Shown piece by piece: positions 1 through 9,005 of a stretch of 64,000 nt of DNA. The stretch covers positions 16,227 to 80,226 of the forward strand of contig CAZXIJ010000020.1 in the NCBI GenBank assembly GCA_964640725.1. Direction: 5' to 3'. The stretch's first letter is position 1. Each line of letters begins with the position of its first letter. The notes below the pieces were generated by a model. The model was not told the origin of the DNA, did not search any database, and saw only the letters and a program-made list of their open reading frames with translations. Source of the stretch: CALHVX01 sp964640725. Its GTDB lineage: Bacteria; Pseudomonadota; Gammaproteobacteria; Pseudomonadales; Azotimanducaceae. The position numbers were made by a program, and so were the translations under genes.

Positions 1-1002
1 GACCATGAAGCTGGAACCGATAAAGGTGTCCGCCCCGTCCGGCTCGAGCACGGCGCTGTGCATGCCCAGGGTATCGAACAGCTCGCGAATGAGCGCGTAC
101 ATGGGAACGGCACCGCCGATGCGGTCCGTGAGGTAGCGCGCAGCCAGTACGGTGCTGCCACTGGTATAGGCGAAGGTAGAGCCCGGGGCATTGCGCAGAC
201 CGCGGCCGACGGCGTACGCCGCTGCATCGTGGGTCGTGAACAGCATGCGCGAGTTGGGATCGAGGCCGCTGCCGTTCTCCTCCAGATCGATGCCGCTGGT
301 CATGCGTAGCAGCTGGTCCAGGGTGATGTCGGCCCGGTGATCCGGGTCCTGCCAGGCGGGAAACAGCGCGCGATCAGTCACCTTGATCAAGCCGCGGTGG
401 GCCATGATGCCGGCCAGGGTCGCGGTGGCGCTTTTGGCCATGGACCATCCTGGCAGCGGCGTGACCGGCGTGACCCCCGGCGCGTAGCGCTCGGCAACCA
501 GCGCACCGTCAAACAGCGCCGCCACCGCCAGGGTGTTGCGGCCTCGCGGGCCGGCAAAGGCTGCGTCCAGCGCCGCTTCAATGGCGTCGCCGTCAAAGTG
601 CCGGCCGCGGACCGCCGCATCGATCGCTTCGCGCGGCCTGGGGCCAGCCAGGGTGACCGGCTGCAGCTCGCTGGGCGGCGCGCCGTCGTGGATCAGCGTG
701 CAGCCCAGGCCGTCCCGATGCCGCGCCAGCGCGTGGGCGCCGCCGCCGGTGATGCGCACGCTGCGATCTTCTGCGACGACCCTGTGCTCGAAGATCCGCT
801 CGACGGGCCCAAGCAATGTTTTGAAATACAGCTGCCGGGCGCGCTCCGGGGGCAATCGGGACTCGAACACGAGCGTGCACAGCTGCTTGGCCATCAGCCC
901 GGCACCCACGGGTGCCGCCGTGCGCACGTACCAGATCCCGATGCCGCCGGCCAAAGGACCTGCCAGCAGCGCCGCGATCAGCAGTCCGCGCAGTACTCTC
1001 AT
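1..1002 (-). CDS. Serine hydrolase, beta-lactamase/penicillin-binding fold (C-terminus cut by window edge)
   Basis: This is the N-terminal 334 codons of a longer protein; no stop is reached before the window edge. An N-terminal hydrophobic segment (about residues 5-25) suggests an inner-membrane anchor or signal peptide. The class C beta-lactamase-type SxxK motif is S187-M-A-K190, within GWSMAKS, and a YxN-like motif follows as AYTSGS. Members of this family hydrolyse esters, amides or D-amino peptides in the periplasm; the substrate here cannot be read. The ATG at 1002 shares one base with the stop of the metallophosphoesterase upstream (TGATG), so the two are probably co-translated. A true beta-lactamase is possible but unlikely, because the length and motif context fit the broader serine-hydrolase family. 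Family confidence is high, substrate unknown. Confidence 0.85.
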   Translation of the reverse strand, partial: MRVLRGLLIAALLAGPLAGGIGIWYVRTAAPVGAGLMAKQLCTLVFESRLPPERARQLYFKTLLGPVERIFEHRVVAEDRSVRITGGGAHALARHRDGLGCTLIHDGAPPSELQPVTLAGPRPREAIDAAVRGRHFDGDAIEAALDAAFAGPRGRNTLAVAALFDGALVAERYAPGVTPVTPLPGWSMAKSATATLAGIMAHRGLIKVTDRALFPAWQDPDHRADITLDQLLRMTSGIDLEENGSGLDPNSRMLFTTHDAAAYAVGRGLRNAPGSTFAYTSGSTVLAARYLTDRIGGAVPMYALIRELFDTLGMHSAVLEPDGADTFIGSSFMV

Positions 1003-1763
1003 CAGTTGGCGTACAGGGTCGTGGGCTGCCACTCGCCGTCGAAGTCGGCGGTGTTGGCAAAGACCCGGTGGTGCGGGTCCGGGCGCAGCCCGAGGGTTTT
1101 CACAGCCTCGACGTACTCGCCGCGAAACTCGTAGCCGGTCGCGCTGGCGTTGTCGAAATCGACGATCGCGAAGCCCGGACGATGCCGCGGCTTGAGGGTG
1201 CCCGCGTTCAGCAGCACCAGGTTCTCGAAGTGCACCAGGGTCCGGAAGTGCATGTGGCCGTTGAGCAGCACCGACAGCTCGCCGGTGTCGATCAGTGCAT
1301 CCAGCTCCTTGCTGCGCTCCGGCGGCATGCGGCTGTTGCCTGGCCAGATCTTGGCCATATCGCGTTCCCCAACACCGTGGCACAGCATGCCCCGCCCGAG
1401 CGGCGTATCGAAGTGCACGGTCGTGGGCAGCGCGTTCAGGAATGCCAGGGTCGCGGCGGCGGTGTTGTCCCGCAGGTGCGCCTCGGCAATGTGTCGAGAC
1501 TTGTCGGTCAGCAGCCAGCGGTCGTGATTGCCGCGCACCGTGTGCACGCCGTGCTCGGCCAGCAACGCGCAGCAGGCGTCGATATCGCCGGCGCCGTCGG
1601 CGATGTCCCCGGTGCAGAGGATCGCGTCCAGCGGCTCCGGCTGGCTGGCGTAGAAGGACAGGACTGCCTCCAGCCGCTCGTGTTCGGCGTGCACATCGCC
1701 GATCAGCCCGATGCGCGCAACGGTGCCGATGTGGGGTGTTTCTGTTGCCTGTGTGAACGTCAT
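1002..1763 (-). CDS. Calcineurin-like metallophosphoesterase
   Basis: A 253-residue protein with the metal-binding blocks of calcineurin-like phosphoesterases in order: GDVH near residue 22, GDI near 52, GNHD near 79 and NGHMH near 169. The family uses a two-metal centre to cleave phosphomono- or diesters. There is no signal peptide, so it is probably cytoplasmic. Its TGA stop overlaps the ATG of the next gene by one base, pointing to one transcript with the downstream serine hydrolase. It is divergent from the SIMPL gene, with 75 bp between the two start codons. The substrate (nucleotide, phosphoprotein or cell-wall precursor) cannot be inferred from sequence. Confidence 0.88.
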   Translation of the reverse strand: MTFTQATETPHIGTVARIGLIGDVHAEHERLEAVLSFYASQPEPLDAILCTGDIADGAGDIDACCALLAEHGVHTVRGNHDRWLLTDKSRHIAEAHLRDNTAAATLAFLNALPTTVHFDTPLGRGMLCHGVGERDMAKIWPGNSRMPPERSKELDALIDTGELSVLLNGHMHFRTLVHFENLVLLNAGTLKPRHRPGFAIVDFDNASATGYEFRGEYVEAVKTLGLRPDPHHRVFANTADFDGEWQPTTLYAN

Positions 1764-1838
1764 GGCGAAAGCCTACCGATAATTTCCGCGTTATGCTGGG
1801 GGATCACATGCCCGGCCGGGGCCGGGCGAGGAGAGCCA

Positions 1839-2555
1839 ATGTTTGATGCCGCAACCGCAACGGCGGTGCAGATCCTGCGTTCTGTGCTGCTCGCTGCCAC
1901 GCTCTGGGGAGTTGCCATGGAAAGCTACAGCGATGAAAACCTGGGTATTCACGTCACTGGCCAGGGTGAAGTGCTGGCTGAGCCTGACATGCTGCGCGTG
2001 AACCTGCAGGTGAACCGGCAGGGCCGCGACGCTCGGGCCCTGAAGAAAGAAATGGATGCGATTACCGCCCGGGTGCTGAAGCTCACGGACCGGCTCAAGA
2101 TCGAGCGTCGGGACGTGACGGCCGCCATGGTCAATATCCAGCCCAACTACCGCTACGAGAACAATCGCCAGACCATGGATGGGGTCACGGCCAGCCGCGG
2201 CATCCAGATCGTATTGCGGGACCTGGACGCGGTCGGGGAACTCATGGACGAGGCCCTTGGTCTGGGCGTGAACAGCATTGGCGGAGTGCAGCTTGACGTT
2301 GCCAATCGGGTCGAGCTGGAGCAGCAAGCCCTGACCTTCGCGATTGACGACGCGAAAGCCGAGGCGGCCCGCATTGCGCAGGAGTTCGGGGTTCGCGTCG
2401 CTGGCGTACTGAACGTGCACGTGGGGCGCCACGCGGTGCAGCCGCAGATGGCGCGCACCCTGCGCATGGAGTCCGATGCCGGCGAGAGCTTTAGCCCGGG
2501 ACAGATCGTCATTCGCCGGGACGTGCAGGCAACCTTCGGCATCGGCGGCGAGTAG
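1839..2555 (+). CDS. SIMPL-domain (DUF541) protein
   Basis: A 238-residue protein. The ATG at 1839 is chosen because a GGAGAG ribosome-binding sequence sits just upstream (1830-1835) and because the long in-frame extension back to 912 overlaps the opposite-strand gene. Residues about 10-27 are hydrophobic and could be a signal peptide or anchor. The rest matches the SIMPL/DUF541 pattern: an opening HVTGQGEV..EPD segment, an NIQPNYRY segment and a conserved C-terminal beta region. These proteins are exported oligomers of uncertain function, linked in some bacteria to oxidative stress. The gene converges on alaS with 11 bp between stop codons. Confidence 0.85.
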   Translation: MFDAATATAVQILRSVLLAATLWGVAMESYSDENLGIHVTGQGEVLAEPDMLRVNLQVNRQGRDARALKKEMDAITARVLKLTDRLKIERRDVTAAMVNIQPNYRYENNRQTMDGVTASRGIQIVLRDLDAVGELMDEALGLGVNSIGGVQLDVANRVELEQQALTFAIDDAKAEAARIAQEFGVRVAGVLNVHVGRHAVQPQMARTLRMESDAGESFSPGQIVIRRDVQATFGIGGE

Positions 2556-2566
2556 ACGCCCGCTCG

Positions 2567-5475
2567 CTAGCTGCCGATGGCCTGGCGCACGTTGGCCAGG
2601 GCCTGGTCCTTCAGCGCGGCGTCTGCCAGCGGCCCCTTGGTGGCCCCCTGAGCCAGGGTCGGCGAGCCGCCGCCGCCGCCGCCGCCCAGCGCATCGACGG
2701 CGGCGGTCAGCAGGGTTTTTGCCGGCAGCGCGCTGCTGAGCGCCTTGCCGACGCCGACCACCACGCCGGCGTTCTTGTCGGTCTCCGAAATCAGGCAGAT
2801 GACGTCGGCGCGGTTGTCATCCAGCATCTTGCGAACCAGATCCTTGAGCTCCCGCCCCCCAAGGCCCGCGACCGCAGCGCCGAGGAAGCGCTGCGCGCCG
2901 ATCTGTTCCGGGTCCTGTTGCCCCAGCTGGCCCAGGGCATCGCCCTCTTTCAGAGTTTTGATCTCGCCGAGCAGACGTTTGCGCTCAGAAACAAGTTTCT
3001 CGACGTCGTCCAGCAGCCGATCACGGCTGCTGCGCGCGGTTTCGCTCAGCTGCGTTAGCAGCTGTTCCTGCTCGCGCACGACCTGTAGCGCGCCCTCGTT
3101 GGTCACCGCTTCGATGCGGCGCACGCCGGCACCGACACTTGCCTCGCTCAGAATTTTGAACAGCCCGATGTCGCCCATGCGTGCGACGTGGGTGCCGCCG
3201 CAGAGCTCGACGGAAAACGGCGCCTGCCGCACGCTGTCTTTGAGTTCGCCCGCGAACTCCTCGTGCGGCGCCTGCCGCACGCCGTCTTTGAGTTCGCCCG
3301 CGAACTCCTCGTGCGGCGCCNNNNNNNNNNNNNNNNNNNNNNNNNNNNNNNNNNNNNNNNNNNNNNNNNNNNNNNNNNNNNNNNNNNNNNNNNNNNNNNN
3401 NNNNNNNNNNNNNNNNNNNNCGGCGCCTGCCGCACGCCGTCTTTGAGTTCGCCCGCGAACTCCTCGTGCGGCGCCTGCCGCACGCCCCCCATCGACAGCA
3501 CCCGCACCTGCTCGTCGTATTTCTCGCCAAACATGGCCTGGGCACCCGACGCCAGCGCGTCGTCCAGGGCCATGAGCTGCGTTTGCGTTTCGCCGTTGCC
3601 CAGCACCTGGGCATTGACCATGGCTTCGATCCGGTCGAGTTCGTCCCGGGTCACCGGGTTGCCGTGCGCGAAGTCAAAGCGCAGCCGGTCCGGGCCCACG
3701 TAGGAGCCTTTCTGCACGACGTGCGGTCCGAGCACTTCCCGCAAGGCCGCGTTGAGCAAGTGGGTGCCGCTGTGGTTTGCGGCGGCCAGACGCCGGGCAG
3801 AATCGTCGACAGTCTGGCTGAGTGAGTCCCCGACTTTGATCTGCCCTTCGCGCAGCTTGCCGATGTGCGCGTGCAGGTCGGCGACGGGCTTTTGCGTGTC
3901 GCTCACCGCAAAGTGCACGGCGGCGCCGCTCAGGGTGCCCGTGTCCCCGACCTGGCCACCGGACTCTCCGTAAAAGGGGGTCTGGTCGAAGACAATGGCG
4001 CCCTCCGTGCCGGCTTCCAGCACATCGACAGACTGGCCGTCTACGACCATCGCCGTGACCGTGCCCGTGCCGGCAAGACTGTCGTAGCCCGTGAACCGGG
4101 TGGGCGCAACGGCTTCGGCGACCGCCTTCCAGACCGGGTCTCCTTTGACGTCGCCGGACCCGCTCCAGGCCTTGCGGGCGCGGGCGCGCTGCTCGGCCAT
4201 CTGCGTGTTGAAGCCATCTTCGTCCACGGTCAGGTCATGCGCGCGCAGCACATCTTCGGTCAGGTCCAGGGGAAAGCCGTAGGTGTCGTACAGCTTAAAG
4301 GCCACATCGCCGGCAAAGACGCCGCCCCGAGGGGTCTGCGCGACCTCCTTCTCCAGGATCTTCATGCCGCGATCGAGGGTCGCCCGAAACTGTTCTTCCT
4401 CGGCGGCGAAGGCGTGCTCGATGCGTGCCTGCTCGCTGCGCAGTTCCTGGTAGTGCTCGCCCATGACCTCGACCAGGGGCGCGACCATCTTCGCGAACTG
4501 GGGCTCCGTCGCGCCGAGCAGGTGCAGATGCCGCAGGGCCCGACGCATGATCCGGCGCAGCACGTAGCCGCGGCCTTCATTGCTGGGCAGCACGCCTTCG
4601 GCGACCAGGAAGGCGCAGGTGCGCGTGTGGTCCGCAATGACCCGGTGGCTGGCCATGTGCGCCGGGTCGGTATTGCCGGTCAGCTGCTCGCTGGCGGTCA
4701 CCAGGTGTCGGAACAGGTCCGTATCGTAGTTGGCGGTCACGCCCTGTACTGCGGCAGCAAGCCGCTCCAGCCCCGAGCCGGTGTCGATGCAGGGTTTCGG
4801 CAGCGGCTTCAGCTCGCCGTCGGCCTGCTTGTCGAACTGCATGAAGACCAGGTTCCAGATCTCGACAAAGCGGTCGCCGTCCTCGTCGGGCGATCCCGGC
4901 GGCCCGCCCTCGATCTGCTCGCCGTGATCGAAAAAGATCTCCGAGCAGGGCCCGCAGGGACCCGTGTCGCCCATGCTCCAGAAGTTATCGTCGGTGGCGA
5001 TGCGGATGATGCGGTCATCGTCCAACCCTGCAATATCGCGCCACAGCTGCGCGGCCTCGTCGTCCTCGTGGAACACGGTGACCAGCAGCTGGCTGGCCGG
5101 CAGGCCCAGCCGCTCGGTCAGGAAGCGCCAGGCGAACTCGATGGCGCCGCGCTTGAAGTACTCGCCGAAGGAGAAGTTGCCGAGCATCTCGAAAAAGGTG
5201 TGGTGCCGGGCCGTGTAGCCGACGTTGTCCAGGTCGTTGTGCTTGCCACCGGCTCGCACGCACTTCTGGGACGAGGTCAGCCGGGCCTGGGGCGGCGTTC
5301 GGCTTCCCGCGAAGTAGTCCTTCAGCGGCGCCATGCCGGCGTTGATGAACAGCAGCGTCGGGTCATCTTTGGGCGTGATCGGGCTGGACGGCACGACCAG
5401 ATGCTCGTTCTCGGCAAAGAAGTCGAGAAAGGCTTTGCGCACTTCGTGAACGGTATGGGGTTTGGTGTTGGCCAT
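2567..5475 (-). CDS. alaS: Alanyl-tRNA synthetase, carrying an in-frame tandem-repeat insertion and an assembly gap
   Basis: Charges tRNA-Ala with alanine in the cytoplasm. The N-terminal catalytic domain is unmistakable (LFINAGMAPLK, TARHHTFFEMLGNFSFGEYFK, DTGPCGPCSEI), and so are the editing-domain zinc ligands H568-x3-H572 and the downstream CGGTH. The C-terminus holds the family's glycine-rich GGGGGGSP loop. Without the insertion the protein would be about 880 residues, normal for the family. Between VLSMG and FSVELCGGTH, where relatives have only one or two residues, there are copies of a 16-residue repeat, GVRQAPHEEFAGELKD, broken by 100 N. The two sides of the gap read in different frames, but 100 N is a conventional unknown-length gap and 48-bp units keep frame, so no frameshift is inferred. 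Start: ATG followed by the canonical N-terminus. Confidence 0.93.
3218..3486 (-). repeat. 48-bp palindromic tandem repeat inside alaS
   Basis: Full units lie at 3219-3266, 3267-3314 and 3422-3469, with partial units at 3315-3320 and 3470-3486; the copies in the gap are uncounted. Two of the full units are identical and the unit at 3219 differs by one base (T at 3235). Each unit holds two perfect inverted repeats: GAGTTCGCCCGCGAACTC (8-bp arms, 2-nt spacer) and, across the junction, CGTGCGGCGCCTGCCGCACG (8-bp arms, 4-nt spacer). They are separated by 2 and 8 bases. The unit length is a multiple of three, so copy number changes keep alaS in frame and add 16 residues per copy. Such hairpins would promote slippage and could explain the failed assembly. 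Confidence 0.95.
3321..3420. other. Assembly gap (100 N)
   Basis: One hundred ambiguous bases, flanked on both sides by the same 48-bp repeat. The round length suggests a placeholder of unknown true size, so nothing about reading frame or copy number can be taken from it. Confidence 0.98.
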
Positions 5476-5523
5476 GGGGACGACCCGCGCGGGGTGAATG
5501 CAATGGGCCGGCGATTATAGGCG

Positions 5524-6741
5524 CTAATCCCCGGCAAAACCCTTGAATGGCAGTGCCAGTTCCCAGCGTGCCAGCTGCGGTGGCCAGACCAGGCTGATGT
5601 GCCCATCCTGCCACTGCACCACGTAGGTGTCCTTGGCAATTTGCCGGCCCGAGCTGTCGACGCGGTAGTGGCCGAGGATGGACCGGAATTTCATTTGCGC
5701 GAGCTGGCTGCGGATCGCGCTCGCATCGGCACTGCCGGCGAGGCGAACGGCAGAATCCAGCACCTGGAGCGCTGCGTAGCCGCCGGCGGCGTCGTAGCTG
5801 GGGTAGATCCGGTGCTGTTCCCGGTAGCGGAAGCCGAAGTCAAAGGCACCGGGAAATCGCACGCTGCGCATCCACTGGGCGGTGGACAGCACGCCGGTCA
5901 CGTTGCGCTGGCCCAGGGCCTGCCCGTAGTCCCGCAGCGCCGGGCCGCCGCTGAATATCAGCATGCTCGGTGCCAGGCCGACGCGCCTGGCGGCAGCGGA
6001 CAGCTGCACGGCATCTTCAAGGTAGGACCCCACCAGCACCACGTCCGGGCGCGATGCGAGCAACTGCCGGGCGACCGCGTCGTAGTCGCCGTTCTCCTGG
6101 TAGACGATGGGGGGCAGCGCAGTCAGCCCCAGCCGCTCGGCCTCTCTTTTAGCGCCGAGCGCGACCGCGGCCGGAAAGCGCGCGTCCAGATGGGCAATGC
6201 CAACGCGCCGGTAGCCGCTCTGCTGGGCGATGGCCAGGGCCGGTACCATGTTCTGGTCTGCCGGCGTGTACAGGCCAAAAATCCTCGGTTCGCCGCCCTG
6301 CCAGATTTGCGGGTCTGAGGCGACCGAGACCATGGCGTAGTCCTCGCCGGCGAGCGCTTCCTGCACCGCCAGGGTCAGGTCGGACGAGTACGGGCTCACA
6401 AACAGCGAGACGCCCTCCGCCAGCATGCGCCGGTATGCAGCTGCGGCGGCCTCCGGGCTGGAGGCATCGTCGGCGACGACCAGTTTGATCGGCCGGTTCA
6501 GCAGCCCGCCGCGCTCCCTCAGGTCGGCCAGCCACAGATCCATGCCGCGATGCATGAGCCGGGAGGCATCACTTTGCCGGCCAGATTCCGAGCGCGTGGC
6601 CCCGATCAGTATCGGCGCAGGCGCGCTGCTCGCGGCCCCGGTCTGCCCGGTGGCCAGCAACGGTTGCGCGAGACCCAGGATCAGCGTTGCTGCCAGCGTC
6701 AGGCACCGCAGCCGGCGGTGCGGCCATGATTGTGGGCTCAC
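5524..6741 (-). CDS. Type-1 periplasmic binding protein (branched-chain amino acid ABC transporter-like)
   Basis: A 405-residue exported protein with a signal peptide (about residues 1-31) followed by the PILIGATRSESG opening typical of Leu/Ile/Val-type receptor proteins. It has the alternating two-lobe pattern of Peripla_BP_6, for example DLWLADLRERGGLLNRPIKLVVADD and a VSPYSSDLTLAVQEAL segment. Such proteins bind amino acids, amides or urea and hand them to an ABC permease, but no permease or ATPase gene is present here. It starts with GTG, and that codon overlaps the TGA of mlaA (GTGA), so it is translationally coupled to an outer-membrane lipid-transport gene. A role as sensor or lipid-linked receptor, not a transporter subunit, is possible but is inference. 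Confidence 0.82.
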   Translation of the reverse strand: MSPQSWPHRRLRCLTLAATLILGLAQPLLATGQTGAASSAPAPILIGATRSESGRQSDASRLMHRGMDLWLADLRERGGLLNRPIKLVVADDASSPEAAAAAYRRMLAEGVSLFVSPYSSDLTLAVQEALAGEDYAMVSVASDPQIWQGGEPRIFGLYTPADQNMVPALAIAQQSGYRRVGIAHLDARFPAAVALGAKREAERLGLTALPPIVYQENGDYDAVARQLLASRPDVVLVGSYLEDAVQLSAAARRVGLAPSMLIFSGGPALRDYGQALGQRNVTGVLSTAQWMRSVRFPGAFDFGFRYREQHRIYPSYDAAGGYAALQVLDSAVRLAGSADASAIRSQLAQMKFRSILGHYRVDSSGRQIAKDTYVVQWQDGHISLVWPPQLARWELALPFKGFAGD

Positions 6742-7532
6742 TTCTCGATCTCCAGCTCGCGCAGGGTGGTGAAGAGCTTGCGGACCAGGCCGTACTCAAA
6801 CGGCGAGCCGGTCTCGAAGTACTGGAACGCTGTGGTGTGTCGGGTATCGATCACCAGCAGCGGGTAGTACAGGATGCCGCGCTCGCCGTTCTGGTTCAGC
6901 CCCAGCGGGTCGACAGCTGCGAGCATGCCGGCATCGATGGCGCGGCCCAGGCCGTCGCGCAGCGACGACGGACCAAACAGCGGCAGCACCAGGTAGGGCC
7001 CGCTGCCGACGCCGTAGCGGCCCAGCGTTTGCCCGAAGTCCTCTTCGTAGCGGGGCAGGCCAAAGCGGCTCGCCACGTCGAACAGGCCGCCCAGGCCCAG
7101 CACCGTGTTGCTCAGCAGCCGCAGCGCCATTTGCCCGGTGCGGCGAGGCCGTCCCTGCAGGCCCAGGTTGATGGTCGAGCGAACGTCGTCCAGGTTGTCG
7201 AAGAAATTGGTGACGCCCTGGCGCGCGAAGGCCGGCGTCGCCCGGCGGTAGCTGCGGACCAGGGGCATCAGGAACACGTCGTCCATCGCCGCGTTAAAGC
7301 GGTACAGCACCCGGTTGACGCCGTTCCACGGGTCATTCACCACAAAGGGCGCCTGAATGTCGTCGGGCACGACCCGGGCGGCGGTGAAGACCGGTTCCCG
7401 CGCGGTCCGGCTGGCGTTGCCGGGAACTGCGGCCGGGCCGGTCGCGGGCCCCTCTATCGCCGTGGACGTGCAGCCGCCCAGCAGCGCCAGCATCAACGGA
7501 GCGATGACGATGCGCCAACGGCAGGACGTCAT
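6738..7532 (-). CDS. mlaA: MlaA (VacJ) outer-membrane lipoprotein, phospholipid retrograde transport
   Basis: A 264-residue lipoprotein with lipobox LGGC (acylated Cys21). The mature part carries the MlaA signature: NDPWNGVNRVLYRFN, then VRSYRRATP, GVTNFFDNLDDVRSTIN, and the FGQTLGRYGVGSGPYLVLPLFGPSSLRDG block. MlaA sits with porins in the outer membrane and removes mislocalised phospholipids from the outer leaflet. It is coupled at both ends: its ATG overlaps the stop of the upstream hydrolase (ATGA), and its stop overlaps the GTG of the binding-protein gene. The mlaBCDEF genes, which act with MlaA, are not in this window. Confidence 0.92.
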   Translation of the reverse strand: MTSCRWRIVIAPLMLALLGGCTSTAIEGPATGPAAVPGNASRTAREPVFTAARVVPDDIQAPFVVNDPWNGVNRVLYRFNAAMDDVFLMPLVRSYRRATPAFARQGVTNFFDNLDDVRSTINLGLQGRPRRTGQMALRLLSNTVLGLGGLFDVASRFGLPRYEEDFGQTLGRYGVGSGPYLVLPLFGPSSLRDGLGRAIDAGMLAAVDPLGLNQNGERGILYYPLLVIDTRHTTAFQYFETGSPFEYGLVRKLFTTLRELEIEK

Positions 7533-8893
7533 GGGCGGGCCCCCGCGTTGGTCCGAGCGTCGCTCGCGAGGACGTCCACGATATGGCCCATGGTTTCTCG
7601 CTGGGTGATGTTCCCCAGGTGGCCGCCGCGCGGGTAGATGCGGGCCCGGGACCCGAAGGTGCGCTCGAAGAACGTGATTTCCTGGCCGCTCAGAATGATG
7701 TCGTCGGCGTTGTGGACGGCGTGGAAGCGGGGCTTCGCCAGCAGGCCCCGGATCGCGCGCAGGCTTTGCGCTTCGGCAAATTCGGCCCGGGTCTGGCCCG
7801 GGTAGCGGTGTTCGTAGTACGGCCAGAAGAACTCGTGGAAGTAGTCCGTCAGCCCCACCCGCAGGGCCACCTGCAGGTAGGGGTCAAGGTCGGCGTTCGA
7901 GGGCAGCTGCTGGGCGGACGGCTTGATGAAGCCGAAGTCAGTCATGACATCAGCGGTGAAGATCATATTCATTGCCGCCAGCCGGAACGCTGCGCCGATG
8001 ACCGCAGCCAGCTCGCTGCGCGTGGGGGGCTGGTCCTTAAACGCCGCAAAGACCAGTTCCTGGCTGAATTCGACGTTGGTGTTGCGGGTATAGATGCCGC
8101 CGATCCGCTCGACGATGCCGTTGAAGTAGCGGTCAAAGTTGTCGACGCCGCCGGGCACGCTGTCGAGCATGCGGTCCAGCTTCGAGATCGAGCTGTACAG
8201 CGACACCGGAGAGTTGATCAGCAGCACTCGCCGGAAGTTGAACAGCGGGTTGGCATCGTCGTGCCGGGTCACGAACGCGGCATGCATGGCGCCCAGGCTG
8301 TAGCCGGCAAGGTAGAACCCCTGCACGGACAGCTTCGCCTGATGCTGCGCCCAGATGCGGGCCATGACCTTATGCAGGTCGGCGGCGTCGATGGCCATAT
8401 TGCCAGGCACGGCGGTGCTCGACGCCGAGATGATGAACTTGGGATGCGTCGGCGAGCTGATGCCGACCACGTGAAAGCCGGCACTGTAATAGCCCCGGAG
8501 CAGGGCGCTGTTGGTGGCGCTGTTGTGGTAGCTGCCGGTGCCCGCGATGACGAAGACCAGCGGTGCCGGCCCCTTTTGCCAGGCCGTGGAGTACTCGATC
8601 TTGCGCCCGTAGCTGAGCACCTCCGGAATGTGTCGGGCGCTGTCTTTCGGCAGAGCCCGGTTGCGCAGCCGAACCTTGGGCAGATCGGCGGCGACCGGTT
8701 CCGGCGTGCCCGCCACGGTTGCGAGGAACGGGTCCGCGAAGGGGTACTCGTAGCTGTGCCCGGCAGCGGGCAGGGCCGCCAACAGGACAAAACACGTGAG
8801 CGCCGCCAACCGGGCCGCCGGTGAGCGTCCCGGGGCCCGGCCCGGAGCAGCGACGTGTCCACAATATTGCGCGAATCGCGGGGGCATATTCAT
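7529..8893 (-). CDS. Exported alpha/beta hydrolase, first gene of the mlaA operon
   Basis: About 454 residues from an ATG at 8893 (a GTG at 8929 would add 12). After an N-terminal hydrophobic signal segment (AALTCFVLLAALPAAG) comes an alpha/beta-hydrolase core: the strand VFVIAGTGSYHN, the nucleophile elbow GYSLGAMHA, an acid in HNADDIILSG and a histidine in GGHLGNI. The likely triad is Ser-Asp-His. The substrate is unknown. Translational overlap with mlaA suggests a periplasmic or outer-membrane lipid substrate, for example a phospholipase or acyl hydrolase acting on lipids handled by MlaA. That role is inference from context only. The ribosome-binding site is weak at both candidate starts. 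Confidence 0.8.
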   Translation of the reverse strand: MNMPPRFAQYCGHVAAPGRAPGRSPAARLAALTCFVLLAALPAAGHSYEYPFADPFLATVAGTPEPVAADLPKVRLRNRALPKDSARHIPEVLSYGRKIEYSTAWQKGPAPLVFVIAGTGSYHNSATNSALLRGYYSAGFHVVGISSPTHPKFIISASSTAVPGNMAIDAADLHKVMARIWAQHQAKLSVQGFYLAGYSLGAMHAAFVTRHDDANPLFNFRRVLLINSPVSLYSSISKLDRMLDSVPGGVDNFDRYFNGIVERIGGIYTRNTNVEFSQELVFAAFKDQPPTRSELAAVIGAAFRLAAMNMIFTADVMTDFGFIKPSAQQLPSNADLDPYLQVALRVGLTDYFHEFFWPYYEHRYPGQTRAEFAEAQSLRAIRGLLAKPRFHAVHNADDIILSGQEITFFERTFGSRARIYPRGGHLGNITQRETMGHIVDVLASDARTNAGARP

Positions 8894-9005
8894 GGCGCGC
8901 AGTGTACTTGGTTGCCGCGCGGCCGACACGGGCCGCGGTTTGCTTTCGGTCGCTCCGGCGAATGCCTATCATGGTCCGTCCGTTCAAGCTCGCCGGAGAC
9001 ATCCC

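Noticed and set aside
912..1838. 309-codon N-terminal extension of the SIMPL gene
   Set aside because: It overlaps the metallophosphoesterase on the other strand and lacks family sequence; it is an open frame caused by high GC.
2660..2700. Poly-glycine run in AlaRS as an expansion
   Set aside because: A glycine-rich loop at this position is normal for the family's C-terminal domain.
3148..3480. Frameshift or pseudogene in alaS
   Set aside because: The frame differs only because 100 N is not a multiple of three. The N block is a placeholder; 48-bp units keep the frame and both flanks encode normal AlaRS.
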